DNA from: Pseudomonas pseudonitroreducens
GTDB taxonomy: Bacteria > Pseudomonadota > Gammaproteobacteria > Pseudomonadales > Pseudomonadaceae
Length of the DNA stretch: 64,000 bases
Direction of reading: 5' to 3'
Assembly (NCBI RefSeq): GCF_021603645.1
Contig: NZ_BQHJ01000002.1
Location: forward strand, 682,001 to 746,000
Positions within the stretch are counted from its first letter, which is position 1. Each line of letters starts with the position of its first letter. Both the position numbers and the translations under genes were made by a program. Positions 53,326-62,405 of the stretch are shown here, one piece after another. The notes under the pieces were generated by a model that ran no database searches, was not told the origin of the DNA, and saw nothing but the letters and a program-made list of their open reading frames with translations.

Positions 53326-56175
53326 ATGACGCTCACACCCGAAATCCGCCCTGACATCGACGACGGTATCGATCGCAAGGTGCTGACGCAGCTGCGCCAG
53401 CGCTTCCTGAAGGTCAACGCCGCCCGTCTGCAACGGGCCAGTGAAGCGCTTTCCACTCGTCAGCAGCTCGTCCTCAAATTGCTGCCGCTGCTGCTGGACG
53501 TGAACCACCCGCTGCTGCCCGGCTACGTGTCGGCCAGCACACCCGCCGGGCTGTCGAACTTCGTCCCGGACGACGAACTGCTCGCCGAAGCCCAGCGCCT
53601 GACCCGCTCCTTCAGCTACAAGGCCCGTCGCGGCAACCCGCCGCTGCCGATCCACGGACTGTTCCTGATGGGCAGCCTGGGCACCGTCGCCCAGGCCGAG
53701 CAGAGCGACCTGGACCTGTGGGTCTGCCACGCCTCGGACCTCTCCGAAAGGGAACTCGCCGAACTGCGCCGCAAGTGCGAGCTGCTCGAACAATGGGCAG
53801 CCACCCAGGGCGCCGAGGTGCACTGCTTCCTGGTCGATCCGCAGCACTATACCCAGGGTGCCCGCGAGGCGCGGCTGACCTCCGACGACTGCGGCACCAG
53901 CCAGCATTACCTGCTGCTCGACGAGTTCTACCGCACCGCCATCTGGCTCGGCGGCCGCACGCCGCTGTGGTGGCTGGTGCCGGTCTACGAAGAGAACCGC
54001 TATGCCGAGTACTGCCAGACGTTGCTGAGCAAGCGCTTCATCCGCGCCGAGGATGTCCTCGATCTCGGCCACCTGGCGCGCATCCCGCCGGGAGAGTTCA
54101 TCGGCGCCGGCATGTGGCAGCTGTTCAAGGGTATCGAGTCCCCCTACAAGTCGGTGCTCAAGCTGCTCCTCACCGAGGTCTATGCCAGCGAACACCCGCA
54201 GGTTTCCTGCCTGAGCCTGCGCTACAAGCAGGCAATCTACGCCGGGCGCCTGGACGTAGAAGAGCTCGACCCCTACGTCATGCTCTATCGCCGCCTGGAG
54301 GAATACCTCCAGGAGCGGGGTGAAACCGAGCGCCTGGAACTGATCCGCCGCTGCCTCTACCTCAAGGTCGGCAAGAAGCTCAGCCGCCCGCCGCGCCAGG
54401 GCCACAAGAGCTGGCAGCGCAAGGTGATGGAGCACGTCTCGGCGCCCTGGAAATGGGACAGCCGCGCCTTCGCCCAACTCGACAGCCGCAGCCAGTGGAA
54501 GGTGCGCCAGGTGCTACTGGAGCGCCGCGCACTGGTCAACGAGCTGACCCACAGCTACCGCTTCCTCTCGCAGTTCGCTCGCCTGCAGCACGCCGCCAGC
54601 GGCATCAACCCACGGGACATGGGCATTCTCGGCCGCCGCCTGTATGCCGCCTTCGAGCGCAAGGCCGGCAAGGTCGAGTTCATCAACCCGGGCATTGCCC
54701 CGGACATGGCCGAGGACATCCTTACCCTCGCCCAGCTACCCGGCGGCGAGGCCGGCAAGCCGCCGTACTGGGCGCTGTTCAGCGGCAACCTGGCGTTGCA
54801 GGAGATGGCCGACTTCGCCCCGCTGCGCCGCGCCCGCGACCTCATGGAACTGCTCGCCTGGAGCCACCGCAACGGCGTGATCGACGCGACCACGCGGCTG
54901 TCCCTGCAACCGGGCAGCAGCGACCTCAGCGAATTCGAACTGCAGAACCTGCTGGGCTGCCTGCAGCAGGCCGTACCGCTGCCGCTGAACGAGGTGCCGG
55001 AAAGCGCCCTGCTGCGCAGCGCCGTCCCTTCGCAGGTGTTGCTGCTGGTCAACGTCGGCGTCGACCCGCTGCGCCAGCACAGCCAGATGAACGTGCACAT
55101 GACCACCGAGCGCACCGACTCGCTGGGCTATTCCGGCGTGCGCGACAACCTGGTGCTGACCCTCGACCAGGTCACCCTCAACAGCTGGAACGAACTGCTG
55201 GTCAGCCGCTACTCGGGCCCCCACGCGTTGCTCGACTGCCTGCGCGAATTCCTCAACAACCTGCCCGCCGACGCCCCACCGCCAGGCCTGCTGGTGCGCT
55301 GCTTCTGCCGCAACCGCGCCACCGCCATCGCCCAGCGTGTGGAAGACCTGTTCCGCGATGCCCATGCGCAACTCGCCAGCGGCAAGGGTGGGCGCTACCT
55401 GCTGCAGGTGCGCCAGCACTTCCACCTGCTGCACCTGGTGCCGGGCAACGTCAGCCATCGGGTCATCGAAGGGCTGCCGGCGCTGGTCGAGCACCTGGGC
55501 GATACCCAGGACGACAGTGGCTTCCTGCAACTGGACCGGCATGCGCTGGAGGGCGACGACCTCGCCATGATCCTGCCGCTGGGCCGGGCCAATACCGTGC
55601 AGGTGTTCTACCGCCTGGACGAAGGCAGTGCGGAAATCACCATCCTCGACGAGCGCAATGCCCTCTGGCGGCGGCGCCAGGAGTACGACAGCGAGGAAGG
55701 CCTGCTGCTGCCGCTGCAACGCTTCCTGCAGTCGGTGCAGTACCGTCGCAACGCGGTGATCTCGCTACTGGAGGCCCAGGGTCCGGTAGGTGCAGACATC
55801 CTCTTCTACGAAGTGGTGACCAACGGTCACCAACGCGCGCAACGCATCGAACGACGCAATACGCCGCAGCCGCTGGAAGCCTTGCCGTTCTACAACGTGC
55901 AGGCGATCGTCGAACCGGGCGAAGGCCAGCGCGCGCGCACCACGCTGTTCTGCAACCACCGTGAGTTCTCGGAGCTGGAGTTCGGCAGCGAACTGTTCCA
56001 GGCCGTGGCCCGGCACATCCTCGACCGCCGCCGCGGGCAGGAGCGCTACCCCTGCTACATCACCGACCTCGATCTGTCGGCCATGCGCGAGGGCGGGGAA
56101 CTGCAGACGGTGCATTTCCTGCGCTATAAGCAGAGCCTGGAGCAGGCGCTGAACCGGGCGCTGGCCGAGGCCTGA
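53326..56175 (+). CDS. cyaA: Class I adenylate cyclase CyaA
   Basis: Makes cyclic AMP from ATP; cytoplasmic, 949 residues, slightly longer than the enterobacterial enzyme. The catalytic half, about residues 1-540, has the nucleotidyltransferase-like motif FLMGSLGTVAQAEQSDLDLW with the metal-binding aspartates, plus YPHVMLYRRLEEYL-like helices (here DPYVMLYRRLEEYL). The C-terminal half is the regulatory region that senses sugar-transport signals in enterics. The gene is intact. It lies between the TIGR02647 gene and convergent rnk, as in P. aeruginosa. Confidence 0.93.
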   Translation: MTLTPEIRPDIDDGIDRKVLTQLRQRFLKVNAARLQRASEALSTRQQLVLKLLPLLLDVNHPLLPGYVSASTPAGLSNFVPDDELLAEAQRLTRSFSYKARRGNPPLPIHGLFLMGSLGTVAQAEQSDLDLWVCHASDLSERELAELRRKCELLEQWAATQGAEVHCFLVDPQHYTQGAREARLTSDDCGTSQHYLLLDEFYRTAIWLGGRTPLWWLVPVYEENRYAEYCQTLLSKRFIRAEDVLDLGHLARIPPGEFIGAGMWQLFKGIESPYKSVLKLLLTEVYASEHPQVSCLSLRYKQAIYAGRLDVEELDPYVMLYRRLEEYLQERGETERLELIRRCLYLKVGKKLSRPPRQGHKSWQRKVMEHVSAPWKWDSRAFAQLDSRSQWKVRQVLLERRALVNELTHSYRFLSQFARLQHAASGINPRDMGILGRRLYAAFERKAGKVEFINPGIAPDMAEDILTLAQLPGGEAGKPPYWALFSGNLALQEMADFAPLRRARDLMELLAWSHRNGVIDATTRLSLQPGSSDLSEFELQNLLGCLQQAVPLPLNEVPESALLRSAVPSQVLLLVNVGVDPLRQHSQMNVHMTTERTDSLGYSGVRDNLVLTLDQVTLNSWNELLVSRYSGPHALLDCLREFLNNLPADAPPPGLLVRCFCRNRATAIAQRVEDLFRDAHAQLASGKGGRYLLQVRQHFHLLHLVPGNVSHRVIEGLPALVEHLGDTQDDSGFLQLDRHALEGDDLAMILPLGRANTVQVFYRLDEGSAEITILDERNALWRRRQEYDSEEGLLLPLQRFLQSVQYRRNAVISLLEAQGPVGADILFYEVVTNGHQRAQRIERRNTPQPLEALPFYNVQAIVEPGEGQRARTTLFCNHREFSELEFGSELFQAVARHILDRRRGQERYPCYITDLDLSAMREGGELQTVHFLRYKQSLEQALNRALAEA

Positions 56176-56214
56176 AGGCCGGACCGGGCACCCGGGCAAA
56201 ACGAAGGCAGTGAC

Positions 56215-56619
56215 TCAGCGATCGAAGTCGCCGGCTGCTTCTGGCTGGTATTCCACTTCCAGCAGGGTCAGCTTCAGCGTCTTGCCGCTGGGCGCCGGCC
56301 AGTCGATGCTCTGGCCAGTGGTCAGGCCGAGCAGCGCAGTACCCACCGGGGCGAGGATCGAGACCTTGCCTTCACCGCCGACACCGGCCGGGTAGACCAG
56401 GGTCAGGTGGTATTCCTTGCCACTGCTTTCCTCGCGGCAGCGCACGGTGGAGTTCATCGTGACCACGCCCGGCGGTATCTCGTCGTGGCCGACCACCGTG
56501 GCGCGGGCCAGCTCGGCCTCCAGCGCCTCGGCCGCGGGGCCGTACTCATCCAGGCTGTCGAGCATGCGCTCCAGACGTTGCAGGTCGAGTCGAGTAACGG
56601 TGATCGGTGTCGTGGTCAT
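56215..56619 (-). CDS. rnk: Nucleoside diphosphate kinase regulator Rnk
   Basis: GreA-like RNA polymerase-interacting protein, 134 residues. The N-terminal coiled-coil-like helix pair is shorter than in GreA (LQRLERMLDSLDEYGPAAEA, then LEAELARATVV). The C-terminal FKBP-like domain has SILAPVGTALLGLTTGQSID. Rnk is known to affect NTP pools and alginate output in P. aeruginosa. The start MTTTPITVTRLD at 56619 has AAGGAG upstream. It converges on cyaA with a gap of about 40 bases. Confidence 0.9.
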   Translation of the reverse strand: MTTTPITVTRLDLQRLERMLDSLDEYGPAAEALEAELARATVVGHDEIPPGVVTMNSTVRCREESSGKEYHLTLVYPAGVGGEGKVSILAPVGTALLGLTTGQSIDWPAPSGKTLKLTLLEVEYQPEAAGDFDR

Positions 56620-56734
56620 GATGGTTGGCAGTCTCCTTACAGGAGAGCCCCGGACGCTCGCGCGTTCGGGGCCCTGGGTGTTCTGGCAGTAAAGACGTTC
56701 GGAGAACGAACGCGCAATGAATTCCGAAAAAAGA

Positions 56735-56759
56735 AAAACCCCGCCCAAGGCGGGGTTTT
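56735..56759. terminator. Terminator downstream of the DUF1289 gene
   Basis: AAAACCCCGCC pairs perfectly with GGCGGGGTTTT around CAA. It separates the leftward cyaY-DUF1289 transcript from rnk. Confidence 0.9.
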
Positions 56760-56802
56760 CCCGGACACTAACACAGCACAGAAAATAAGCAACACCGACC
56801 AG

Positions 56803-57009
56803 TCACCACTTCGGCTGGTGGTTGTTTCGGCGCTTTTCGCAGTCCGCCAGGATCGCCCGGCGCCGCTCGCTGTCGGCCTCGTTCCACTCCAGGATTTCGC
56901 CCAGGGTACGACCGCAGCCAACGCAGATATCCGCGTCGTCCAGGCAGCAGCGCCGGCAGCAGGGCGAGGCGACGCTCGCCTGCGCGTCAGATGCCGGGGA
57001 AGTCGACAT
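56803..57009 (-). CDS. DUF1289 small zinc-ribbon-like protein
   Basis: 68 residues with the four-cysteine pattern SPCCRRCCLDDADICVGCGR and then LGEILEWNEADSERRRAILA, the hallmark of DUF1289 (YdhL-like) proteins. The N-terminus is short and not conserved. The ATG at 57009 overlaps the cyaY end by 23 bases, so translation is probably coupled. Function unknown; the cysteines suggest metal binding. Confidence 0.82.
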   Translation of the reverse strand: MSTSPASDAQASVASPCCRRCCLDDADICVGCGRTLGEILEWNEADSERRRAILADCEKRRNNHQPKW

Positions 57010-57322
57010 CCTCGCCAGCCTGTTCCAGCGTGGCGCGATTGAGCAGCGCACCCAGCGGTTCGCGGGTGCTGTCGCAGATCCACAGCGAGCCGGATTCGTC
57101 GTAGTCGAAGTGGAAGCCACCGGAGCGCGCCGCCACCCACAACTGGCGCAGCGCCGGCTGGCGGCTGAGAATCAGCTGGGTACCGTTCTCGAAGCGCACG
57201 GTCAGCACGCCGCTGGAGTTTTCCAGGTCGAGGTCCAGGTCGCTGTCGTCGAAGGCGTCCTCCACCGTTACCTGTACGGCGTCCACCAGGTCATGGAAGC
57301 GGGCTTCGCTCAAAGTGCTCAT
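56987..57322 (-). CDS. cyaY: Frataxin-like iron protein CyaY
   Basis: Bacterial frataxin, 111 residues, regulating iron-sulfur cluster assembly; cytoplasmic. The acidic first helix (ARFHDLVDAVQVTVEDAFDD-type) and LDLDLENSSGVLTVRFENGT provide the iron-binding ridge, and QLILSRQPALRQLWVAARSG is the conserved sheet with the tryptophan. The start overlaps the stop of the AraC gene by four bases (ATGA), an arrangement that couples their translation. Confidence 0.93.
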   Translation of the reverse strand: MSTLSEARFHDLVDAVQVTVEDAFDDSDLDLDLENSSGVLTVRFENGTQLILSRQPALRQLWVAARSGGFHFDYDESGSLWICDSTREPLGALLNRATLEQAGEDVDFPGI

Positions 57323-58380
57323 GCATCGTCCTCGGAATCAGTCAAAGGCACCAGTTTACGCCGGTATTCGCCCAGACTCTGCCCCGTCCAGCGCCGGAAT
57401 GCGCGGGCGAGCGAGCCCGCCTCGCTGAAGCCCAGCAGGTAGGCGATGTCGGCGGTGTCCAGCGCCGGGTCGCGCAGATAGTGCAGCACCAGTTGCTGGC
57501 GGGTTTCGTCCACCAACTGGCTGAACGACAGGCCGGTATCGCGCAGCCGGCGCTGCAGGGTACGCGGGCTCAGCGCCAGCGTCTGCGATAGGCGCTCCAG
57601 GTCCGCGCCCTGCTCCGGCAACTGGCGCGCCAGCTCCAGGCGCGCACGGTCAAGCACGCTGTCGCCCTTGTTGATTTCCACCAGCAGGCGCTCGGCGTAG
57701 GCATCCAGGGTGCGCTGCACCTGGGCGTCCGCCTGGCCGAGCGGCAGCGCCAGCAGGCGTTTGGGAAAGACCAGGGCATTGTCCGGCTGATCGAACAGCA
57801 CCGGGCAGCGGAAGATGCGCTCGTGCTCGCCGGTGTCCGCCGGCGCGCCGTGGCTGAAGCGCACTTCGAACGGCGCCTCGTCCACACCACTGACCCAGTG
57901 ACCGAAGCTGACCCAACCGGCCAGCGTCTCTTCGCTCATCTGCCGCTGCTGTTGCGGCAGCAACGGCTCCCAGCAGTGCTTCACCAGTGGCTCGCAACCT
58001 TCGCGCGGCGGCTCGTCGGCCAGCTCCACGCGCCCCAGGTTGCCCACCAGCGCGGCATAGCGCGCCTGGCGGTGCAGCGCATCGGAGAGGGTCGCGCAGC
58101 TCATGATCAGGTAGCCGAGCACGCCGTAGTAGCCGGGCCGCACCGCCTCGCCCAGGTGCAGGCCGAGGTTGTCGTCGCCGCTCAGGCGCACGCCGGCGCC
58201 CACCAGCTCCAGGTAGGCGCTGGCGGCGATGCGCTGGTCGCGCTGGGCAAGGATCGAAGGTTCCAGCTGCACCGTCCCCAGCAGGCGCGCCGGGTCTACG
58301 CCGTGGCGCTGCAGATGCTCCACGAGACCCTGCAGGTAGGCCACCGACACCGAACTGGGCAGGGGATCGCGATAGTCCAT
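57319..58380 (-). CDS. AraC-family transcriptional regulator (OruR/ArgR-like type)
   Basis: 353 residues with an Arabinose_bd-type N-terminal domain, about residues 20-205 (LLGTVQLEPSILAQRDQRIA, LGLHLGEAVRPGYYGVLGYL), and a C-terminal double HTH (LSQTLALSPRTLQRRLRDTG, AYLLGFSEAGSLARAFRRWT). The start MDYRDPLPSSVSV at 58380 is preferred to the longer open frame, which runs through the lppL promoter in a low-quality frame. It is divergent from lppL. The ligand is unknown. Confidence 0.87.
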   Translation of the reverse strand: MDYRDPLPSSVSVAYLQGLVEHLQRHGVDPARLLGTVQLEPSILAQRDQRIAASAYLELVGAGVRLSGDDNLGLHLGEAVRPGYYGVLGYLIMSCATLSDALHRQARYAALVGNLGRVELADEPPREGCEPLVKHCWEPLLPQQQRQMSEETLAGWVSFGHWVSGVDEAPFEVRFSHGAPADTGEHERIFRCPVLFDQPDNALVFPKRLLALPLGQADAQVQRTLDAYAERLLVEINKGDSVLDRARLELARQLPEQGADLERLSQTLALSPRTLQRRLRDTGLSFSQLVDETRQQLVLHYLRDPALDTADIAYLLGFSEAGSLARAFRRWTGQSLGEYRRKLVPLTDSEDDA

Positions 58381-58533
58381 GGGGCTTTCCGTTTTTTGCC
58401 GGCCATCATAGGGCCAGTTGCCCTTCCCGCGCGAGCCGCAAGCCCCGCCGGGCGGGAGCCCGCTTGAATAGGCAAGCCGACGGGGGGCCGGTATACTCCG
58501 GACCCATTGACGCTTTATTACAAGGATTCCGCC

Positions 58534-58674
58534 ATGAAGCGACTGCTGCTTCCCTTCGTCGCGATCGCCCTGCTGACCGCCGCCATCGCCGGCTGTGGCC
58601 AGAAAGGCCCGCTGTATCTGCCGGACGACGAGAAGGCCAAGAACGAACACAGCAAGGACCGCTACGGTCTCTGA
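58534..58674 (+). CDS. lppL: Small lipoprotein LppL
   Basis: 46-residue lipoprotein. The signal [20 protein letters not shown] ends in lipobox AIAGC; the mature part [15 protein letters not shown] is the classic LptM/LppL pattern. AAGGA lies upstream of the ATG. The E. coli relative (LptM) assists LptD maturation, so a role at the outer membrane is possible. In P. aeruginosa it precedes lysA and dapF; here only a remnant of lysA lies between. Confidence 0.9.
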   Translation: MKRLLLPFVAIALLTAAIAGCGQKGPLYLPDDEKAKNEHSKDRYGL

Positions 58675-58684
58675 GGGCGTTCCC

Positions 58685-58996
58685 ATGGACGCCTTCGACG
58701 TCCGCGACGGGCAGCTGTTCGCGGGGGCCGTGCCGTTTTCGACGATCGCCGCAGGTATCGGCTCGTCGACCTGCGCCATGGGCGATCTGCTCGCCCGGCC
58801 CCGCAGCCCTGGCCTGGAAGAAGGCGGCCTGCTGGCCGTCCATTCGACCGGCGCCTATGGTTTCGTCATGAATTCCAACTACAACACCCGGTGCCGCGCC
58901 GCCAAGGTGCTGGTGGATGGCTCAGCCGCGCAGGCGTTACGTCGCCGCGCGACACGACATGAGCTGTTCGCCGGCAACAGCCTGCAGCCGGACTGA
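58685..58996 (+). pseudogene. lysA: lysA remnant: diaminopimelate decarboxylase with large in-frame internal deletion
   Basis: Open frame of 103 residues in the usual lysA place between lppL and dapF. The first 30 residues (MDAFDVRDGQLFAGAVPFST, then IAAGIGS) match the LysA N-terminus. The rest (CAMGDLLARPRSPGLEEGGL, then [17 protein letters not shown]) matches the LysA C-terminus; CESGD of the family is CAMGD here. About 300 residues are gone, including the PLP-binding lysine and the barrel. The frame is open, but the product cannot be a decarboxylase. Lysine synthesis needs a lysA elsewhere. The start has no strong ribosome site; CDS continuity makes an assembly artefact less likely, not impossible. 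Confidence 0.85.
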
Positions 58997-59009
58997 GGCC
59001 GAGACGACG

Positions 59010-59840
59010 ATGCTTCTGCGCTTTACCAAGATGCATGGGCTGGGCAATGACTTCATGGTCCTGGACCTGGTCAGCCAGCACGCCCATGTGCAGCCACGCC
59101 ACGTGAAACAGTGGGGCGACCGCAACTTCGGGGTCGGTTTCGATCAGTTGCTGATCGTCGAGCCGCCGAGCACACCGGAGGCGGACTTCCGCTACCGCAT
59201 CTTCAATTGCGACGGCACCGAGGTCGAACAGTGCGGCAACGGCGCACGCTGCTTCGCTCGCTTCGTGGTCGACAAGCGCCTGACCGCGAAAAAGACCATC
59301 CGCGTGGAAACCAAGGGCGGCATGATCGAGCTGACCATCGCCAACGATGGCCAGGTCACCGTCGACATGGGCCCACCGCGCCTGGCGCCCGAACAGGTGC
59401 CGTTCAAGGCCGACGCCGAGGCGCTGAGCTATGGCGTCGAAGTGGACGGCCAGCGTTACGAGCTGGCGGCGATCTCCATGGGCAACCCGCACGGCGTGCT
59501 GCGCGTGGACGACGTGGACAGCGCACCGGTGCGCACCCTGGGACCGAAACTCGAAGTCCACGAAAGCTTCCCGCAGAAGGCCAACATCGGCTTCCTGCAG
59601 ATCGTCAATCCGCACCATGCCCGCCTGCGCGTCTGGGAACGCGGCGCCGGCGAGACGCTGGCCTGCGGCACCGGCGCCTGCGCTGCGGCAGTCGCCGGCA
59701 TTCGCCAGGGCTGGCTGCAATCGCCGGTACAGATCGAGCTTCCCGGCGGACGGTTGTCCATCGAGTGGGCAGGACCGGGTGAGCCCGTTATGATGACCGG
59801 GCCCGCGGTGCGGGTGTTCGAAGGCCAGGTACGTCTATAA
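59010..59840 (+). CDS. dapF: Diaminopimelate epimerase DapF
   Basis: Interconverts LL- and meso-diaminopimelate, for lysine and peptidoglycan; cytoplasmic, 276 residues. The two catalytic cysteines are in [20 protein letters not shown] and [17 protein letters not shown]. The ATG at 59010 gives the standard start [15 protein letters not shown]. It lies 13 bases after the lysA remnant and 11 bases before the DUF484 gene. Meso-diaminopimelate is still needed for the cell wall, which explains why dapF is intact while lysA decayed. Confidence 0.95.
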   Translation: MLLRFTKMHGLGNDFMVLDLVSQHAHVQPRHVKQWGDRNFGVGFDQLLIVEPPSTPEADFRYRIFNCDGTEVEQCGNGARCFARFVVDKRLTAKKTIRVETKGGMIELTIANDGQVTVDMGPPRLAPEQVPFKADAEALSYGVEVDGQRYELAAISMGNPHGVLRVDDVDSAPVRTLGPKLEVHESFPQKANIGFLQIVNPHHARLRVWERGAGETLACGTGACAAAVAGIRQGWLQSPVQIELPGGRLSIEWAGPGEPVMMTGPAVRVFEGQVRL

Positions 59841-59851
59841 CCGGGACGCTT

Positions 59852-60553
59852 ATGACCGATACTCCGCAGGACCCCACCGTTACGCTCGAAGCCGAACAGG
59901 TCGCCGACTATCTTCGCCGGCATCCTGAATTCTTCGTCGATCATGACGAGCTGATCCCGGAGATGCGCATTCCGCACCAGCCGGGCGATGCCGTGTCGCT
60001 GGTGGAGCGCCAGGTGCGCCTGCTGCGCGAACGCAACATCGAGATGCGCCATCGGCTGTCGCAGCTGATGGACGTGGCCCGTGACAACGACCGCCTGTTC
60101 GACAAGACCCGCCGCCTGGTACTCGACCTGCTCGACGCCACCAGCCTGGAGGAAATTGTCAGCACGGTGGAAGACAGCCTGCGCCACGAATTCCTCGTGC
60201 CCTACGTCAGCCTGATCCTGTTCAGCGACAATAACCTGCCAGTGGGTCGCTCGGTGAGCAGTGCCGAAGCGCACCAGGCTATCGGCGGCCTGCTGTCCGG
60301 CGGCAAGACCGTCTGCGGTGTGCTGCGCCCCCACGAGCTGGCCTTCCTGTTCTGCGACAGCGAACGCGAGCAGGTCGGCTCCGCCGCCGTGGTGCCGCTG
60401 ACCTTCCAGGGACTGCACGGCGTACTGGCAATCGGCAGCCCCGATCCGCAGCACTACAAGAGCTCGCTGGGCACCCTGTTCCTCGGCTACGTCGCCGAAG
60501 TCCTCGCGCGCACCCTGCCGCGCTTCGCCACGCCACTGCGCTCGGTACGCTGA
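59852..60553 (+). CDS. DUF484 family protein (GAF-like)
   Basis: 233 residues. The N-terminus VADYLRRHPEFFVDHDELIP is the family hallmark, followed by a coiled-coil stretch (LVERQVRLLRERNIEMRHRL) and a GAF-like domain with FQGLHGVLAIGSPDPQHYKS. E. coli keeps an equivalent (yigA) at the same place between dapF and xerC. The biochemical role is unknown. It is probably co-transcribed with dapF. Confidence 0.85.
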   Translation: MTDTPQDPTVTLEAEQVADYLRRHPEFFVDHDELIPEMRIPHQPGDAVSLVERQVRLLRERNIEMRHRLSQLMDVARDNDRLFDKTRRLVLDLLDATSLEEIVSTVEDSLRHEFLVPYVSLILFSDNNLPVGRSVSSAEAHQAIGGLLSGGKTVCGVLRPHELAFLFCDSEREQVGSAAVVPLTFQGLHGVLAIGSPDPQHYKSSLGTLFLGYVAEVLARTLPRFATPLRSVR

Positions 60554-60567
60554 GAGCAGCGGCAAGC

Positions 60568-60623
60568 TGCAGGCTTCAAGCGGCAGGCGGCCGAGTGCTT
60601 TTTCCTGAAGCCTGCGACCTGCA
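60568..60623. repeat. Inverted repeat between the DUF484 gene and xerC
   Basis: CAGGCTTCA at 60570 and TGAAGCCTG at 60606 pair, extended by CTGC on the left and further pairs outside. It resembles the CTGCAGGCTTCAAGC-type intergenic repeats of pseudomonads. The xerC ribosome site lies just after it. Confidence 0.5.
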
Positions 60624-60638
60624 GCCTGGAGCCTTGCG

Positions 60639-61544
60639 TTGACACTTGAAGCCGACATCGAAGCCTATCTGGAACACCTGCGCAGTGAGCGCCAGGTCTC
60701 CGTGCACACGCTCGACGGCTACCGTCGCGACCTGGCGCGCCTCGCTGCGCTGTGCGAGAAGTCCTCGATCCACGAATGGTCGGCGCTGCAAGTACGCGAC
60801 CTGCGCCTGTTCGTCGCCCGACTGCACCAACAGGGCCTCGCCAGCCGCAGCCTGGCACGCCTGCTCTCGGCCACCCGCGGGCTGTACCAGTACCTGATCC
60901 GCGAAGGCCGCTGCCGGCACGATCCCGCCGACGGCCTCGCCGCGCCCAAAGGCGCGCGCAAGCTACCGCGCACGCTGGATACCGACCGCACCGCACAACT
61001 GCTCGACGGCGGCGTCGAGGATGACTTCATCGCCCGCCGCGACCAGGCGCTGCTGGAACTGTTCTATTCCTCGGGCCTGCGCTTGTCCGAGCTGGTCGGC
61101 CTCGACCTCGAGTGGCTGGACCTCAAGGACGGCCTGGTGCGCGTGCACGGCAAGGGCAACAAGGTCCGTGAACTGCCGGTCGGCCGCGCCGCGCGGCAGG
61201 CCATCGAGGCCTGGCTGCCACTGCGTGCAACGGTTTCGCCGCAGGACAACGCCGTGTTCATCGGCCGCAGCGGCAAGCGCCTGACACCCCGCGCCATCCA
61301 GTTGCGCGTGCGCGAAGCTGGCGTGCGCGAGCTGGGCCAGCACCTGCATCCGCACATGCTGCGGCACTCCTTTGCCAGCCATATGCTCGAATCCTCCCAG
61401 GACCTTCGCGCGGTGCAGGAGCTGCTCGGCCACGCCGACATCGCCACCACGCAGATCTACACCCACCTGGATTTCCAACACCTCGCCACGGTCTACGACC
61501 AGGCACACCCACGGGCACGCCGTAAACCCGGAGCAGAAGAATGA
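60639..61544 (+). CDS. xerC: Tyrosine recombinase XerC
   Basis: Site-specific recombinase that with XerD resolves chromosome dimers at dif; 301 residues. The start is TTG at 60639 with GGAG upstream, giving [15 protein letters not shown]; no ATG is suitably placed. Catalytic residues are in [14 protein letters not shown] (Arg), [14 protein letters not shown] (His-x-x-Arg), [16 protein letters not shown] (His and nucleophilic Tyr). It overlaps the following gene by four bases (ATGA). Confidence 0.94.
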   Translation: MTLEADIEAYLEHLRSERQVSVHTLDGYRRDLARLAALCEKSSIHEWSALQVRDLRLFVARLHQQGLASRSLARLLSATRGLYQYLIREGRCRHDPADGLAAPKGARKLPRTLDTDRTAQLLDGGVEDDFIARRDQALLELFYSSGLRLSELVGLDLEWLDLKDGLVRVHGKGNKVRELPVGRAARQAIEAWLPLRATVSPQDNAVFIGRSGKRLTPRAIQLRVREAGVRELGQHLHPHMLRHSFASHMLESSQDLRAVQELLGHADIATTQIYTHLDFQHLATVYDQAHPRARRKPGAEE

Positions 61545-62233
61545 GTATCCGTCTGGTCACCTTCGACCTCGATGACACGCTGTGGGACGTCGCCCCGGTG
61601 ATGAACAGCGCCGAAGCCACCCTGCGCGACTGGCTGGCGGTCAATGCCGCGCAACTGGGCCCAGTGCCCATCGAGCACCTGTGGGCGATCCGCTCGCGAC
61701 TGATGGAGCAGGACCCGATGCTCAGGCACCGGCTCAGCGAGCTGCGCCGGCGCATCCTGTTCCACGCGCTGCTCGACGCGGGTTATCCACAGGCCGAAGC
61801 CAGCGATCTGGCGGAAGCCGGCTTCCAGACCTTCCTCCACGCGCGGCACCAGGTAGCACTGTTCCCCGAGGTACATCCGACCCTGGAGCAACTGGCCAAT
61901 CGCTTCATCCTCGGCGTACTCACCAACGGCAATGCCGACGTGCGCCGCCTGGGCCTGGCCGATTACTTCCAGTTCGCCTTGTGCGCGGAAGAACTCGGCG
62001 TCGGCAAGCCCGATCCACATCCCTTCCAGGAAGCGCTCAAGCGCGGCGGCGTAGCGGCAGAAAACGCCGTGCACATTGGCGACCACCCCAGCGATGACAT
62101 CGCCGGCGCGCGCCGCGCGGGCATGAAGGCGATCTGGTTCAATCCGGCGCGCAAGGAATGGGACGGCGAAGAAGCGCCCAGCGCGATCATCCACAACCTT
62201 TCCGAACTGCCAACGATTCTGGCGAAGCTCTGA
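61541..62233 (+). CDS. HAD-superfamily phosphatase (YigB-like)
   Basis: Haloacid-dehalogenase-type phosphatase, 230 residues, cytoplasmic. Motif I is FDLDDTLWD, motif [10 protein letters not shown], motif III the lysine in [10 protein letters not shown], motif [14 protein letters not shown]. In E. coli yigB occupies the same position after xerC and encodes an FMN/flavin-intermediate phosphatase; the gene order here supports the same relation. The exact substrate is inferred. It starts inside the xerC stop. Confidence 0.88.
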   Translation: MSIRLVTFDLDDTLWDVAPVMNSAEATLRDWLAVNAAQLGPVPIEHLWAIRSRLMEQDPMLRHRLSELRRRILFHALLDAGYPQAEASDLAEAGFQTFLHARHQVALFPEVHPTLEQLANRFILGVLTNGNADVRRLGLADYFQFALCAEELGVGKPDPHPFQEALKRGGVAAENAVHIGDHPSDDIAGARRAGMKAIWFNPARKEWDGEEAPSAIIHNLSELPTILAKL

Positions 62234-62241
62234 CGGCTATT

Positions 62242-62322
62242 CGTAGGAGCGAGCTTGCTCGCGAACCAGGGCTCCCGGCTACCGCTGGATCCAGGCGATT
62301 CGCGAGCAAGCTCGCTCCTACA
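62242..62322. repeat. Pseudomonas REP palindrome
   Basis: CGTAGGAGCGAGCTTGCTCG and CGAGCAAGCTCGCTCCTACA in inverted orientation around about 40 bases, between the HAD gene and the convergent sutA. Confidence 0.85.
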
Positions 62323-62349
62323 GCACGGCACGCCGCAATAATCGGACAT

Positions 62350-62390
62350 GAAAAAGCCCCGCCGCTCCTCACGGAACGACGGGGCTTTTC
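62350..62390. terminator. Terminator between the HAD gene and sutA
   Basis: GAAAAAGCCCCG pairs with CGGGGCTTTTC; A and T runs at both ends let it serve either strand, as needed between two convergent genes. Confidence 0.8.
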
Positions 62391-62405
62391 ACGTCGCGTC
62401 AGATA

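Noticed and set aside
58595-58684. Extension of the lysA remnant upstream through lppL
   Set aside because: The upstream codons overlap lppL in another frame and show no LysA similarity; the LysA-like sequence begins at 58685.
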